46,211 bases of DNA, taken from assembly GCA_030640805.1 (NCBI GenBank), contig DAOWIS010000007.1:1-46211 (forward strand). The letters are read 5' to 3'. Shown one piece after another: positions 25,766-33,922 of this stretch (position 1 is the stretch's first letter; each line of letters starts with the position of its first letter). A program made the translations under genes and the position numbers. A model generated the notes under the pieces. It saw only the letters and a list, made by a program, of their open reading frames with translations, searched no databases and had not been told where the DNA came from. This DNA is from a bacterium. GTDB taxonomy: Bacteria > Patescibacteriota > Minisyncoccia > Minisyncoccales > DAOWIS01.

Positions 25766-27364
25766 ATGAAAAAAATAATTCAGATTCAGCCCAATGAGGA
25801 ATTAATTTCCATTATAGATAAGATAATAAAATCTCAGGCTCAAGAAATATTTTTGGTGGTTCCATCGGAAAATAAAATTTTAATTAGTTCTGGCAATTTA
25901 AAACTTTTAAAAAGAGAATCGGAAGCGATTCGAAAAAAAATTATTATTGTTAGTTCTGACCCTAAATATAAAAAATTAGCCAAAAAATTAAAAATAGAAG
26001 CAAAAACCAAAGTCCCTATTTTAAAAGAAGAAGAATTAATTCAAGAAGTAGAGACATTACCACGTCAAATTAAAAAAGTATTAGATATTATTCCCCGAAC
26101 TAAAAAAGAAAGAGCAATCCTTAAAGAACCCAAATTAAGTATTTTTTCCAAAAAGAAGAAAAAAGTAGAAGTTTCCTTATCTAAATCCAAAGATAAAAGT
26201 TGGCTTTCGATTTCTTCTTCAAATTGGCTTTATATACTTTTAGGAGTATTTATAATAATAGTAGGAATATTAAGTTTTTTATTTCTTCCAAAAGTAGAAA
26301 TTAAAATTATTCCTAAAATAGAAAAATTAGAATTTTCTTTAGATCTAAAAGTCAAAGAGGAAGCTTCTCAAGTTGATTTTACAAATAGCGAAGTTCCCGG
26401 TCAGTATTTTTTGGTAGAAAGAGAGAAATCTAAAGAATTTCTTACTACTGGAGAAGAAGAAAGAGAATCTAAGGCAAAAGGGTTAGTTTCTCTTTATAAT
26501 GCTTACAGTTCTCAATCTCAAACACTAGTAGCCAATACTCGTTTTATTTCTAGCTCGGGAAAATTATTTAGAATTCCTAAAAGCGTGGTAATTCCAGGAG
26601 CAACAGTCAAAGAAAGTAAGATTATTCCCAACAGCACTGAAGTAGAAGTGGTAGCTGACCAGCCGGGGGAGGAATATAATATTGGCCCAACTACTTTTTC
26701 TATCCCTGGGTTTAAGGGCACTCCAAAATATACTGGTTTTTATGCTAAATCTTTTCAAGCAATGGAAGGAGGATATTTGGGCGAAGTTAAGATAGTTATA
26801 GAAGAAGATCTCGAGGCAGCTAAAGATTCCTTGAGTTCAGAATTATTTCAAGATTTAGAGACCGAATTAAAAAGTAAAATTCCTTCCGATTTGAAATTAA
26901 TAGAAGGTGTCCTCTCGGGGAAAGTTTCCCAAGTTTTTTTTAATAAGAAAGAAGGAGATGTAGGAGAGAGTTTTACTCTAAAAATAAAAGGACTTATTCG
27001 GGTTTTAGTTTTTAAAGAAGAGGATGTTAAAAAAATAGTTGAAAGCTCCGTTAATTTAAAAATAACAGATAACAAAATTTCTCTTCCTTCCACTTTACAC
27101 CTTAATTATTCTTTAGATAAAATTGATTTTGATGAAAAAACAATGGATTTGAGATTAATTGTAGAAGAAAAAATTGCTTGGCAGATTAATTCCGAAGAAA
27201 TTAAAAAAAATATTATTACTAAAAACGAAGAGGGAATTCGGATTTATTTTTCTAGCTATCCTGGGATAGAAAAAGCTGAAGTTAAACTTTGGCCATTTTG
27301 GGTGAAAAAAGCCCCGAATAATAAAAATAAAATAAAAGTAAAAGTTGTCTATCCTGGGGGTTGA
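25766..27364 (+). CDS. Membrane protein with baseplate J-like region
   Basis: TM segment; [41 protein letters not shown] ... [20 protein letters not shown]. Confidence 0.6.
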   Translation: MKKIIQIQPNEELISIIDKIIKSQAQEIFLVVPSENKILISSGNLKLLKRESEAIRKKIIIVSSDPKYKKLAKKLKIEAKTKVPILKEEELIQEVETLPRQIKKVLDIIPRTKKERAILKEPKLSIFSKKKKKVEVSLSKSKDKSWLSISSSNWLYILLGVFIIIVGILSFLFLPKVEIKIIPKIEKLEFSLDLKVKEEASQVDFTNSEVPGQYFLVEREKSKEFLTTGEEERESKAKGLVSLYNAYSSQSQTLVANTRFISSSGKLFRIPKSVVIPGATVKESKIIPNSTEVEVVADQPGEEYNIGPTTFSIPGFKGTPKYTGFYAKSFQAMEGGYLGEVKIVIEEDLEAAKDSLSSELFQDLETELKSKIPSDLKLIEGVLSGKVSQVFFNKKEGDVGESFTLKIKGLIRVLVFKEEDVKKIVESSVNLKITDNKISLPSTLHLNYSLDKIDFDEKTMDLRLIVEEKIAWQINSEEIKKNIITKNEEGIRIYFSSYPGIEKAEVKLWPFWVKKAPNNKNKIKVKVVYPGG

Positions 27365-27399
27365 CTCCCAAAAATTATTTTGTTAGATTAATAGCGTCA

Positions 27400-27618
27400 A
27401 TGAAGAAAAATAACATTGAAAGAAAAGAGGGGATAGTAATTGAAACCTTACCTAATACTAATTTTAAAGTTCGATTAGAAAACGGAAGGGAGATATTGGC
27501 TCATCTTTCAGGTAAAATGCGTCTTCATTTTATAAGGATTTTAGTGGGAGATAAAGTAATAATAGAGTTGGGACAGGATAGTCCAGAAAGAGGAAGAATA
27601 GTTTATCGGAATAAATAA
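27400..27618 (+). CDS. infA: Translation initiation factor IF-1
   Basis: [33 protein letters not shown]. Confidence 0.95.
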   Translation: MKKNNIERKEGIVIETLPNTNFKVRLENGREILAHLSGKMRLHFIRILVGDKVIIELGQDSPERGRIVYRNK

Positions 27619-27620
27619 GC

Positions 27621-27734
27621 ATGAAGGTACGTTCATCGGTAAAAAAAATTTGTAAAAAATGTAAGATAGTTCGGCGGAAAGGCCGTATTTTTGTCATTTG
27701 TTCGAATCCAAAACATAAACAGAGACAGGGCTAA
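27621..27734 (+). CDS. rpmJ: 50S ribosomal protein L36
   Basis: [37 protein letters not shown], read directly; below ORF-track cutoff. Confidence 0.95.
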   Translation: MKVRSSVKKICKKCKIVRRKGRIFVICSNPKHKQRQG

Positions 27735-27754
27735 GCGATTGCCTTCGGCAATCT

Positions 27755-27885
27755 AAATTAAAAATTCAAAGTGAAAAGTTAAAAATTACAATTTACAATT
27801 CAAAATTAATTAAATTTAAATATTTTTAAATTTCGTTTCGTCATTTTGCACTTTACATTTTGCATTTTGCATTTGACTGAGCGAA
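27755..27885. repeat. Foldback array of short degenerate words (aaattcaaa.../...catttgcattttg)
   Basis: Left half rich in caaa/ttaaaaatt words, right half in attttgcattt words. Confidence 0.6.
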
Positions 27886-27895
27886 GCGAGGGAAC

Positions 27896-28285
27896 GTGCC
27901 ACGAATTGCCGGGGTAAATATCCCAGAAAATAAACAAATAGAGATTGCTTTAACCTATGTTTATGGAATAGGACGGTTTTTAAGTAATAAAATTTTGTCT
28001 CAAGCTAAAATTGAACCCGGTAGGCCTGCTTCTAAATTAACTTCAGAGGATTTAAGTAAACTTCGAGAAATTATTGAAAGAAATTATAGAATTGAAGGTG
28101 AACTCCGAAGGGAAAAAATGATGAATATTAAACGGTTAAAGGAAATAGGGTGTTATCGAGGAGGTCGTCACATAAGGGGTTTGCCGGTAAGGGGACAGCG
28201 AACGCAAACTAACACCAGAACTATTAGAGGTAATGTCAGACGAACAGTAGGTAGCGGAAGAAGAAAAGCCGCCGAAAAAACCTAA
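27896..28285 (+). CDS. rpsM: 30S ribosomal protein S13 (GTG start)
   Basis: RIAGVNIPENKQIEIALTYVYGIG; RGLPVRGQRTQTNTRT. Confidence 0.95.
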   Translation: MPRIAGVNIPENKQIEIALTYVYGIGRFLSNKILSQAKIEPGRPASKLTSEDLSKLREIIERNYRIEGELRREKMMNIKRLKEIGCYRGGRHIRGLPVRGQRTQTNTRTIRGNVRRTVGSGRRKAAEKT

Positions 28286-28289
28286 GCGC

Positions 28290-28420
28290 TTCGCCAAATG
28301 CCAAATGACAAATGGCAAATTCAAAATTACAATTCAAAATTTGAAATTTTTAATTTTACATTGTAATTTTGCATTTTTCACTTTGAATTTTTAATTTGAC
28401 CGAGACCGAAGGTCGAGGAA
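28290..28420. repeat. Foldback array of short degenerate words upstream of rpsK
   Basis: gccaaatgccaaatgacaaatggcaaattcaaaatt ... aattttgcatttttcactttgaatttt. Confidence 0.6.
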
Positions 28421-28422
28421 AC

Positions 28423-28878
28423 ATGGGGAAAAAGAGAATCATTAAAAAAACCGAAGAAGAGATTTTAAAAGAGAAAGAAAAATTAGAATCTGCTTTTAAG
28501 AAAGGAGGAGAGTTAAAAAAAATCTCTAGATCTATCTATAAAGGGAGAATTTATATTAAAGCAAGCTATAATAATATTATCATAACTCTTACTGATCAAA
28601 AGGGTGATGTTTTGTCTTGGAGTAGCGCAGGAAGTATTGGTTTTAAAGGGACCAAAAAATCTACTCCTTTTGCTGCTGGTCGGGTGGCAGCAATCTTAGC
28701 CGAGAAAGCAAAAAAGATAGGCGTTCGAGAAGTCCAGATTTTTATAAAGGGGATAGGAAGCGGGAGAGATTCGGCTGTTCGATCTTTAGCTAATTCAGGA
28801 ATTAATATAATTTCTATTAAAGACATAACCCCTATTCCACATGGGGGGTGTAGACCTCCAAAAGTCCGACGAGTGTAA
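28423..28878 (+). CDS. rpsK: 30S ribosomal protein S11
   Basis: IYIKASYNNIIITLTDQKGDVLSWSSAGSIGFKGTKKSTPFAA. Confidence 0.95.
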   Translation: MGKKRIIKKTEEEILKEKEKLESAFKKGGELKKISRSIYKGRIYIKASYNNIIITLTDQKGDVLSWSSAGSIGFKGTKKSTPFAAGRVAAILAEKAKKIGVREVQIFIKGIGSGRDSAVRSLANSGINIISIKDITPIPHGGCRPPKVRRV

Positions 28879-28901
28879 TAAGAACCTCTCGCTTCGCTCA
28901 A

Positions 28902-28953
28902 GAACCTCCTTAATTTGCGAAGCAAATTACAGTGAGCAGAGCGAACGGTTCCG
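28902..28953. repeat. Small palindromic repeat, copy 3 (inverted relative to 568-610)
   Basis: gaacctccttaatttgcgaagcaaattacagtgagcagagcgaacggttcc. Confidence 0.5.
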
Positions 28954-28986
28954 ATTCGCTAAGGAATAATTATTTAATCTTGAATT

Positions 28987-29622
28987 ATGAAAGAAGATAA
29001 ATGTAAAATTTGCAGAAGGGTTGGTCAAAAACTTTTTTTAAAAGGAGAAAAATGTTTTTCTCCTAAGTGTATTATGATAAGGAAAAATTATCCCCCTGGT
29101 GCTAAAGGTAAACGTCGAAAAAGAGAAATTTCTGAATATGGGAAGGGGCTTAAAGAGAAACAAAAACTTAAAAAGTCATTCGGAATCTCAGAGAAACAAC
29201 TTAGACGTTATGTAAGAGAAATGCTATTAGAAAAAAAGAGAAAAAAAATTGATTCTATTAATCTTTTAATTCAGAAATTAGAAACTAGATTAGACAATAC
29301 CGTTTTCCGATTAGGCTTTGCTTTTTCTCGAAGCATAGCTAGGCAATTAGTATCTCACGGTCATTTTATGGTAAATAACCGAAAAGTAAATATTCCTTCT
29401 TTCCAAGTTAAAAAGGGTGATATTATTTCTATAAAAGAAAGTAGCAAAAAGAAAGGTTTTTTTTCTGACTTAGATTTATTCTTAAAAAAACATCAACCAC
29501 CTAGTTGGTTATCTTTGGATAAGGCAAAACAAGAAGGAAAAGTAGTAGGATTACTCGATACTGAAGAGGTAACCTCCCAAGGAATAAATATCCCTTTAAT
29601 TTTAGAATCTTATAATAGGTAA
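28987..29622 (+). CDS. rpsD: 30S ribosomal protein S4
   Basis: N-terminal CKIC..CFSPKC; NTVFRLGFAFSRSIARQLVSHGHFMVNNRKVNIPS. Confidence 0.95.
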   Translation: MKEDKCKICRRVGQKLFLKGEKCFSPKCIMIRKNYPPGAKGKRRKREISEYGKGLKEKQKLKKSFGISEKQLRRYVREMLLEKKRKKIDSINLLIQKLETRLDNTVFRLGFAFSRSIARQLVSHGHFMVNNRKVNIPSFQVKKGDIISIKESSKKKGFFSDLDLFLKKHQPPSWLSLDKAKQEGKVVGLLDTEEVTSQGINIPLILESYNR

Positions 29623-29627
29623 ACTAA

Positions 29628-29714
29628 AAAAATTTTCAATTTTCAATTCCCAATTTTAAAATTAAATCATTAAAAATTCATTAGAAATTAGAAATTGGAA
29701 ATTAGAAATTTAAG
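29628..29714. repeat. Foldback array of short degenerate words upstream of rpoA
   Basis: aattttcaattttcaattcccaatttt ... attagaaattagaaattggaaatt. Confidence 0.6.
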
Positions 29715-29719
29715 CAAGT

Positions 29720-30520
29720 ATGATTTCTCTTCCCACTAAACCAAAATTAGTTCAGAAAGGAAATAATCGAGCAAAATTTAAAATAGAAGGTCTCTATCCG
29801 GGTTATGGGATTACTGTTGGAAACTCTCTTCGTCGGGTTCTTTTGTCTTCTTTACCCGGGGCAGCAATTACCAAAGTGAAAATAAAAGGAGTGGCTCATG
29901 AATTTTCTACTATTCCCGGAGTTTTAGAAGATGTACTTCAAATTCTTTTAAATTTAAAGCAGGCGAGGCTTAGAATGGAAGGGGGCCAGCCCTTACCAAT
30001 TACTCTTAAAATAAAAGGATTAGAAAAAGGTAAAAAGGAAAGAAATATTAAGGGCTCGGATATAAAATGTCCCTCTCAATTAGAAGTAGTTAATAAAGAT
30101 CTTCACTTAGCCACTATCACTTCTTCAAAAGGAGAATTAAATATGGAAATGGAGGTAGAGAAAGGATTGGGATACTTATCAGTTGGACAGAGAAAAAAAG
30201 AAAAAGTAGAAATAGGAACCATTATTTTAGATGCTTTTTTTACTCCTGTTCGGCGAGTAAATTTTGAAGTTGAAAATATGATAGTAGGAAAAAGAACCGA
30301 TTATAATCGTCTTTTTTTAGACATTAAAACTGATGGAACTATAAAACCAGAAGATGCTTTATACCAAGCCCTAAAGATTTTAGTGGATCATTTTAAAATT
30401 TGGTTAGAGGAATTAGAGAAATCTCCCAAAAAATCCGTTAAGAAAACTACCAAAAAAACTACCAAGAAAGCCATAAAGAAAACCGTTAAGGAATCTTTAA
30501 CTAAGAAAAAGAAGAAATAA
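29720..30520 (+). CDS. rpoA: DNA-directed RNA polymerase subunit alpha, lysine/threonine-rich tail in place of alpha-CTD
   Basis: YGITVGNSLRRVLLSSLPGAAITKVKIKGVAHEFSTIPGVLEDV; C-terminus SPKKSVKKTTKKTTKKAIKKTVKESLTKKKKK. Confidence 0.95.
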   Translation: MISLPTKPKLVQKGNNRAKFKIEGLYPGYGITVGNSLRRVLLSSLPGAAITKVKIKGVAHEFSTIPGVLEDVLQILLNLKQARLRMEGGQPLPITLKIKGLEKGKKERNIKGSDIKCPSQLEVVNKDLHLATITSSKGELNMEMEVEKGLGYLSVGQRKKEKVEIGTIILDAFFTPVRRVNFEVENMIVGKRTDYNRLFLDIKTDGTIKPEDALYQALKILVDHFKIWLEELEKSPKKSVKKTTKKTTKKAIKKTVKESLTKKKKK

Positions 30521-30870
30521 TGAAGCATTTAAAAAAAGGAAGAAAATTACATAGAAAGAAAGATCAAAGAAGGGCTCTTTTGAAAAATTTAGCCCGAACT
30601 TTATTTTTACAAGAAAAAGTTACTATTACTAAAGCCAAAGCTAAAGAACTATCCTCTTTTTCTGAAAAATGCATAACCCGAGCAAAAAAAGGAGATCTTT
30701 CTTCAAGAAGAATTCTGCTGAAATATTATTCCCCGGATTTAGTTAAAAAATTAATTGAAGAAATTACTCCTCGTTATAAAGAAAGAGCAGGAGGATATAC
30801 AAGGATTATAAGATTAGGACCAAGATCGGGAGATGGAGCAGAAATGGCAGTAATTGAATTAGTGAAATAA
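30520..30870 (+). CDS. rplQ: 50S ribosomal protein L17
   Basis: KHLKKGRKLHRKKDQRRALLKNLARTL. Confidence 0.95.
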   Translation: MKHLKKGRKLHRKKDQRRALLKNLARTLFLQEKVTITKAKAKELSSFSEKCITRAKKGDLSSRRILLKYYSPDLVKKLIEEITPRYKERAGGYTRIIRLGPRSGDGAEMAVIELVK

Positions 30871-30975
30871 TAAAATTTTCAATTCTCAATTTTCAATCAA
30901 TTTTTAATTTTTAAATTTTAAAATTAAGTCATTGAAAATTCATTAGAAATTAGAAATTAGAAATTAGAAATTATT
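30870..30975. repeat. Foldback array of short degenerate words upstream of rplM
   Basis: attttcaattctcaattttcaatc ... gaaattagaaattagaaattagaaatt. Confidence 0.6.
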
Positions 30976-30981
30976 AGTTCT

Positions 30982-31341
30982 ATGGAGCATAAAACTCACA
31001 CAATTGATGCTTCCGGAAAGATTTTAGGAAAATTAGCAGTAGAAGTGGCTATATTATTAAGGGGGAAACATAAACCTGATTTTTCTCCTAATAAAGACAT
31101 AGGAGACTTTGTTGAAATAATTAACATAGAGAAGATTAAATTTAGTGGAAAAAAGTTTGAGCAAAAAGTTTATTGGCATCATACTGGATATCCGGGCGGA
31201 ATAAAATCCCAGACTCTTAAAGAATTATTTGAAAAGAATCCCCAAAAAGTTTTTATAAAAGCAGTAAAAGGAATGTTGCCAAAAAATAAATTAGCAGCAA
31301 AACAAATTAAGAGATTAAGAATCATGAATCATGAATCATGA
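30982..31341 (+). CDS. rplM: 50S ribosomal protein L13
   Basis: IDASGKILGKLAVEVAILLRGKHKPDFSPNKDIGDFVEIIN. Confidence 0.95.
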   Translation: MEHKTHTIDASGKILGKLAVEVAILLRGKHKPDFSPNKDIGDFVEIINIEKIKFSGKKFEQKVYWHHTGYPGGIKSQTLKELFEKNPQKVFIKAVKGMLPKNKLAAKQIKRLRIMNHES

Positions 31342-31894
31342 AATATGGAACATGAAACAGAAAACTAAGAAAACTATTACAAAGAAAAAAATTACTAAGA
31401 AAAAAGTGGTAAAAGTAGTAAAGAAGAAGAAAGTTGTTGCCAAGAAGCCCAAAAAGAAAGCTCCTTTAAAGAAGCCCAAAGTTAAAGTTTTAAAGAAAAA
31501 GCCGGACCGGTATTTTGAGGCGGTTGGCAGAAGAAAAACTAGCATAGCCAGAGTTCGGCTTTTTACCCGGGGAGAAAAAATATTTTTGGTTAACGATAAA
31601 AATTTAAAAGAATATTTTCCTGTCTTTGAACTTCAGCAAATTGTCGTTGCTTCTTTAAGAAAAATGAAAAGTTTGGAGAAGTTTAGAGTTTCGATTAAGG
31701 TAAAAGGAGGAGGAATAAGAGCTCAAGCTGAAGCCATCCGTCATGCTACAGCCAGGGCTTTAGTAAAATTTAACCCTAATTTTAAAAAGAGATTAAAAAA
31801 AGCCGGCTATCTAACTCGGGATTCCCGAATGAAAGAAAGAAAAAAATTCGGTCTCAAAAAAGCCCGCCGTGCCCCCCAGTGGCAGAAAAGATAA
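31331..31894 (+). CDS. rpsI: 30S ribosomal protein S9 with Lys-rich N-terminal extension (start may instead be 31352)
   Basis: AVGRRKTSIARVRLF ... KKARRAPQWQKR. Confidence 0.92.
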   Translation: MNHEIWNMKQKTKKTITKKKITKKKVVKVVKKKKVVAKKPKKKAPLKKPKVKVLKKKPDRYFEAVGRRKTSIARVRLFTRGEKIFLVNDKNLKEYFPVFELQQIVVASLRKMKSLEKFRVSIKVKGGGIRAQAEAIRHATARALVKFNPNFKKRLKKAGYLTRDSRMKERKKFGLKKARRAPQWQKR

Positions 31895-31908
31895 ATCTTT
31901 AAATTAAC

Positions 31909-32598
31909 ATGTTAAAAGAACTAATTGATAAATTTTATTTGGATCAACAAAGAGATGGACAGCAATTCCATTTCTATATCACTGATGCCGGGAAATGTCC
32001 CCGAACAGTCTTTTTTAAATTCAAAAACGCTCCCAGAGCAAAAATGGATGCTCGGATTTTGAGGATATTTGAACGTGGAGAATATCTTCACAGAAATATT
32101 TTCAACATTCTATACCGTCTTAGAATCGGAGTAACAACAGAAGTTTCTATTCCTGCCCAGGAAATAATTAGCGGAAGAGCTGACGCCATAATTTCTATAA
32201 ATAATGAGAATTATATTTTAGATATAAAGAGTATGAATAGTATGATTTTCAGGAATTTAACAGCTCCAAAACAGGAAAACATTTACCAAATTCAACTTTA
32301 TCTTCATTATTTCAACATTAAAAAAGGAATACTGTTTTATATAGATAAAGACAAGCAGGATATTAAAGAATTTATTATTAATTATAATTCCCAGCTTGTT
32401 CAATCTCTTTTGAAAGATTTCGAAGAGCTAAAAAAGAAAATTGATGCTGATGTTGTCCCTCCTGTTCTTCCCGACTATCCTGATAACTGGCAATGTAGTT
32501 ATTGCCAGTTTAGAGAAATTTGTGATCTTTGCGGAGGAAAAGAGATTAGTTGGCAAGAATTCAAAAAGAAGATAGAATCCCAAGAAACAAAGATGTAG
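31909..32598 (+). CDS. PD-(D/E)XK (RecB/Cas4-like) nuclease with 4-Cys pattern
   Basis: AGKCPRTVFFKF; GRADAIISINNENYILDIKSM; CSYCQFREIC. Confidence 0.7.
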   Translation: MLKELIDKFYLDQQRDGQQFHFYITDAGKCPRTVFFKFKNAPRAKMDARILRIFERGEYLHRNIFNILYRLRIGVTTEVSIPAQEIISGRADAIISINNENYILDIKSMNSMIFRNLTAPKQENIYQIQLYLHYFNIKKGILFYIDKDKQDIKEFIINYNSQLVQSLLKDFEELKKKIDADVVPPVLPDYPDNWQCSYCQFREICDLCGGKEISWQEFKKKIESQETKM

Positions 32599-32606
32599 AA
32601 ATAGTA

Positions 32607-32639
32607 TTTACAAAAATTCTTGGGGGGGGGCATTATAAA
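32607..32639 (+). promoter_or_regulatory. Putative promoter with G9 tract in spacer
   Basis: TTTACA (32607-32612), G9 (32622-32630), cattataaa (32631-32639). Confidence 0.35.
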
Positions 32640-32675
32640 ACAAAGGTCAAAAGATATATAAAAAAATAAAATAAT

Positions 32676-33764
32676 ATGAATAATCAAAGCAATCCTTTAT
32701 TTTTTCATCGTTGGATTCCAACTGTTATTGGAGTTATCATTGTTGTCCTTATTGGTGGAGGAGTAATTGCCTACAATTACCTCTGGACCCCTCAACCAGT
32801 AGAATTACCAACCGCCGGAGAGAAAAAGGAACCAGACCAAACCGTTGGCTGGAAGACGTATAAAAATGAGGAGTATGGATATGAGATGAAATATCCTAAA
32901 AATTGGTCAGCTAAACATGAGTCAGGATATAATGAGGTTCTTGAAAGATATTACGAAAAAAATATTTTTAAAGATCCTACTGGAAAATATATTTTGTATT
33001 TTGGTATTGTACCTGAAGATAGCAACATAAGAACACCTAATCTTAAAACAGGAGTTGGGTTTACTCAGGTTGGAACAGACCAAACTATAAATATTGGCGG
33101 TAGAGCAGTGAAGATTTCTAATCTTATTTATGAGCCAAAGGGAACAGTTCAGGAAGTATGGTTTGGGCCTTTTGAAATCAATGATTTTAAGGGAAAGGCT
33201 GAGTTTGGCTATTTAACAGATGACTTCAATTATAATGAGTGGTTTGATATGGCTGGTAAGCCAGAATTAGAGATAGCAAAGAAAATCCTTTCTACTTTCA
33301 GATTTATCGAAACTGACCAAACCGCTGATTGGAAGACGTATCGGAATGAGGAATACGGATTTGAAATAGTTCTTTCAGAAGGATATGAAGGGTTTTGGAC
33401 TAAGGAGAGGACTATTAGAAAAGAAAGAGAAATGGATTCTCCATTTGTTGTATTTTATCTTGATGCTTCCGGTAGTTATTGGCCAAACCAAGAGTTTGAT
33501 GTATTTGGTGTTATAATTTATCCATTGGAAAAATGGAATAGTAATGCAGAGATAGATGAAAATAATATGGCTTGGATAATGGGGGAAGAAGATAGTCCTT
33601 CTTCTTTTCTAGGTTTTTATTTAGGAAAGAATAATAAGCATGCTTTTACTTGGTCAAAAGGTCATGATTGTCCGTATTATACTTCTGGTCAGCCTACTCC
33701 ACTTTGCAAACTTTATGAAGAAGTTTCCAGTTTAATGAAAACTTTTTCTGTTTTTGATATATAG
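32676..33764 (+). CDS. Membrane-anchored protein with two PsbP-like/WKTY-NEEYG repeats
   Basis: TM near N-terminus; TVGWKTYKNEEYGYEMKYPKNW and TADWKTYRNEEYGFEI duplicated. Confidence 0.6.
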   Translation: MNNQSNPLFFHRWIPTVIGVIIVVLIGGGVIAYNYLWTPQPVELPTAGEKKEPDQTVGWKTYKNEEYGYEMKYPKNWSAKHESGYNEVLERYYEKNIFKDPTGKYILYFGIVPEDSNIRTPNLKTGVGFTQVGTDQTINIGGRAVKISNLIYEPKGTVQEVWFGPFEINDFKGKAEFGYLTDDFNYNEWFDMAGKPELEIAKKILSTFRFIETDQTADWKTYRNEEYGFEIVLSEGYEGFWTKERTIRKEREMDSPFVVFYLDASGSYWPNQEFDVFGVIIYPLEKWNSNAEIDENNMAWIMGEEDSPSSFLGFYLGKNNKHAFTWSKGHDCPYYTSGQPTPLCKLYEEVSSLMKTFSVFDI

Positions 33765-33922
33765 AATATTTTCAAAAGTTAGCTTTTTTGGACTAATTTT
33801 TGGGAAAAAGAGGTTATTTAATTTTGATTATTTATTCTAATCTAAAATTCTCTATGGAAGGACTCTGTTATCAAATTATTTTAAGAGGTTTGATAATAAG
33901 ATCCTCCAAGGATTTATAAAAT

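Noticed and set aside
26518-27093. Antisense ORFs within the baseplate J-like gene (and similar shadows in rpsK, murA, mreB, alaS)
   Set aside because: Entirely overlapped by well-supported plus-strand coding sequence.
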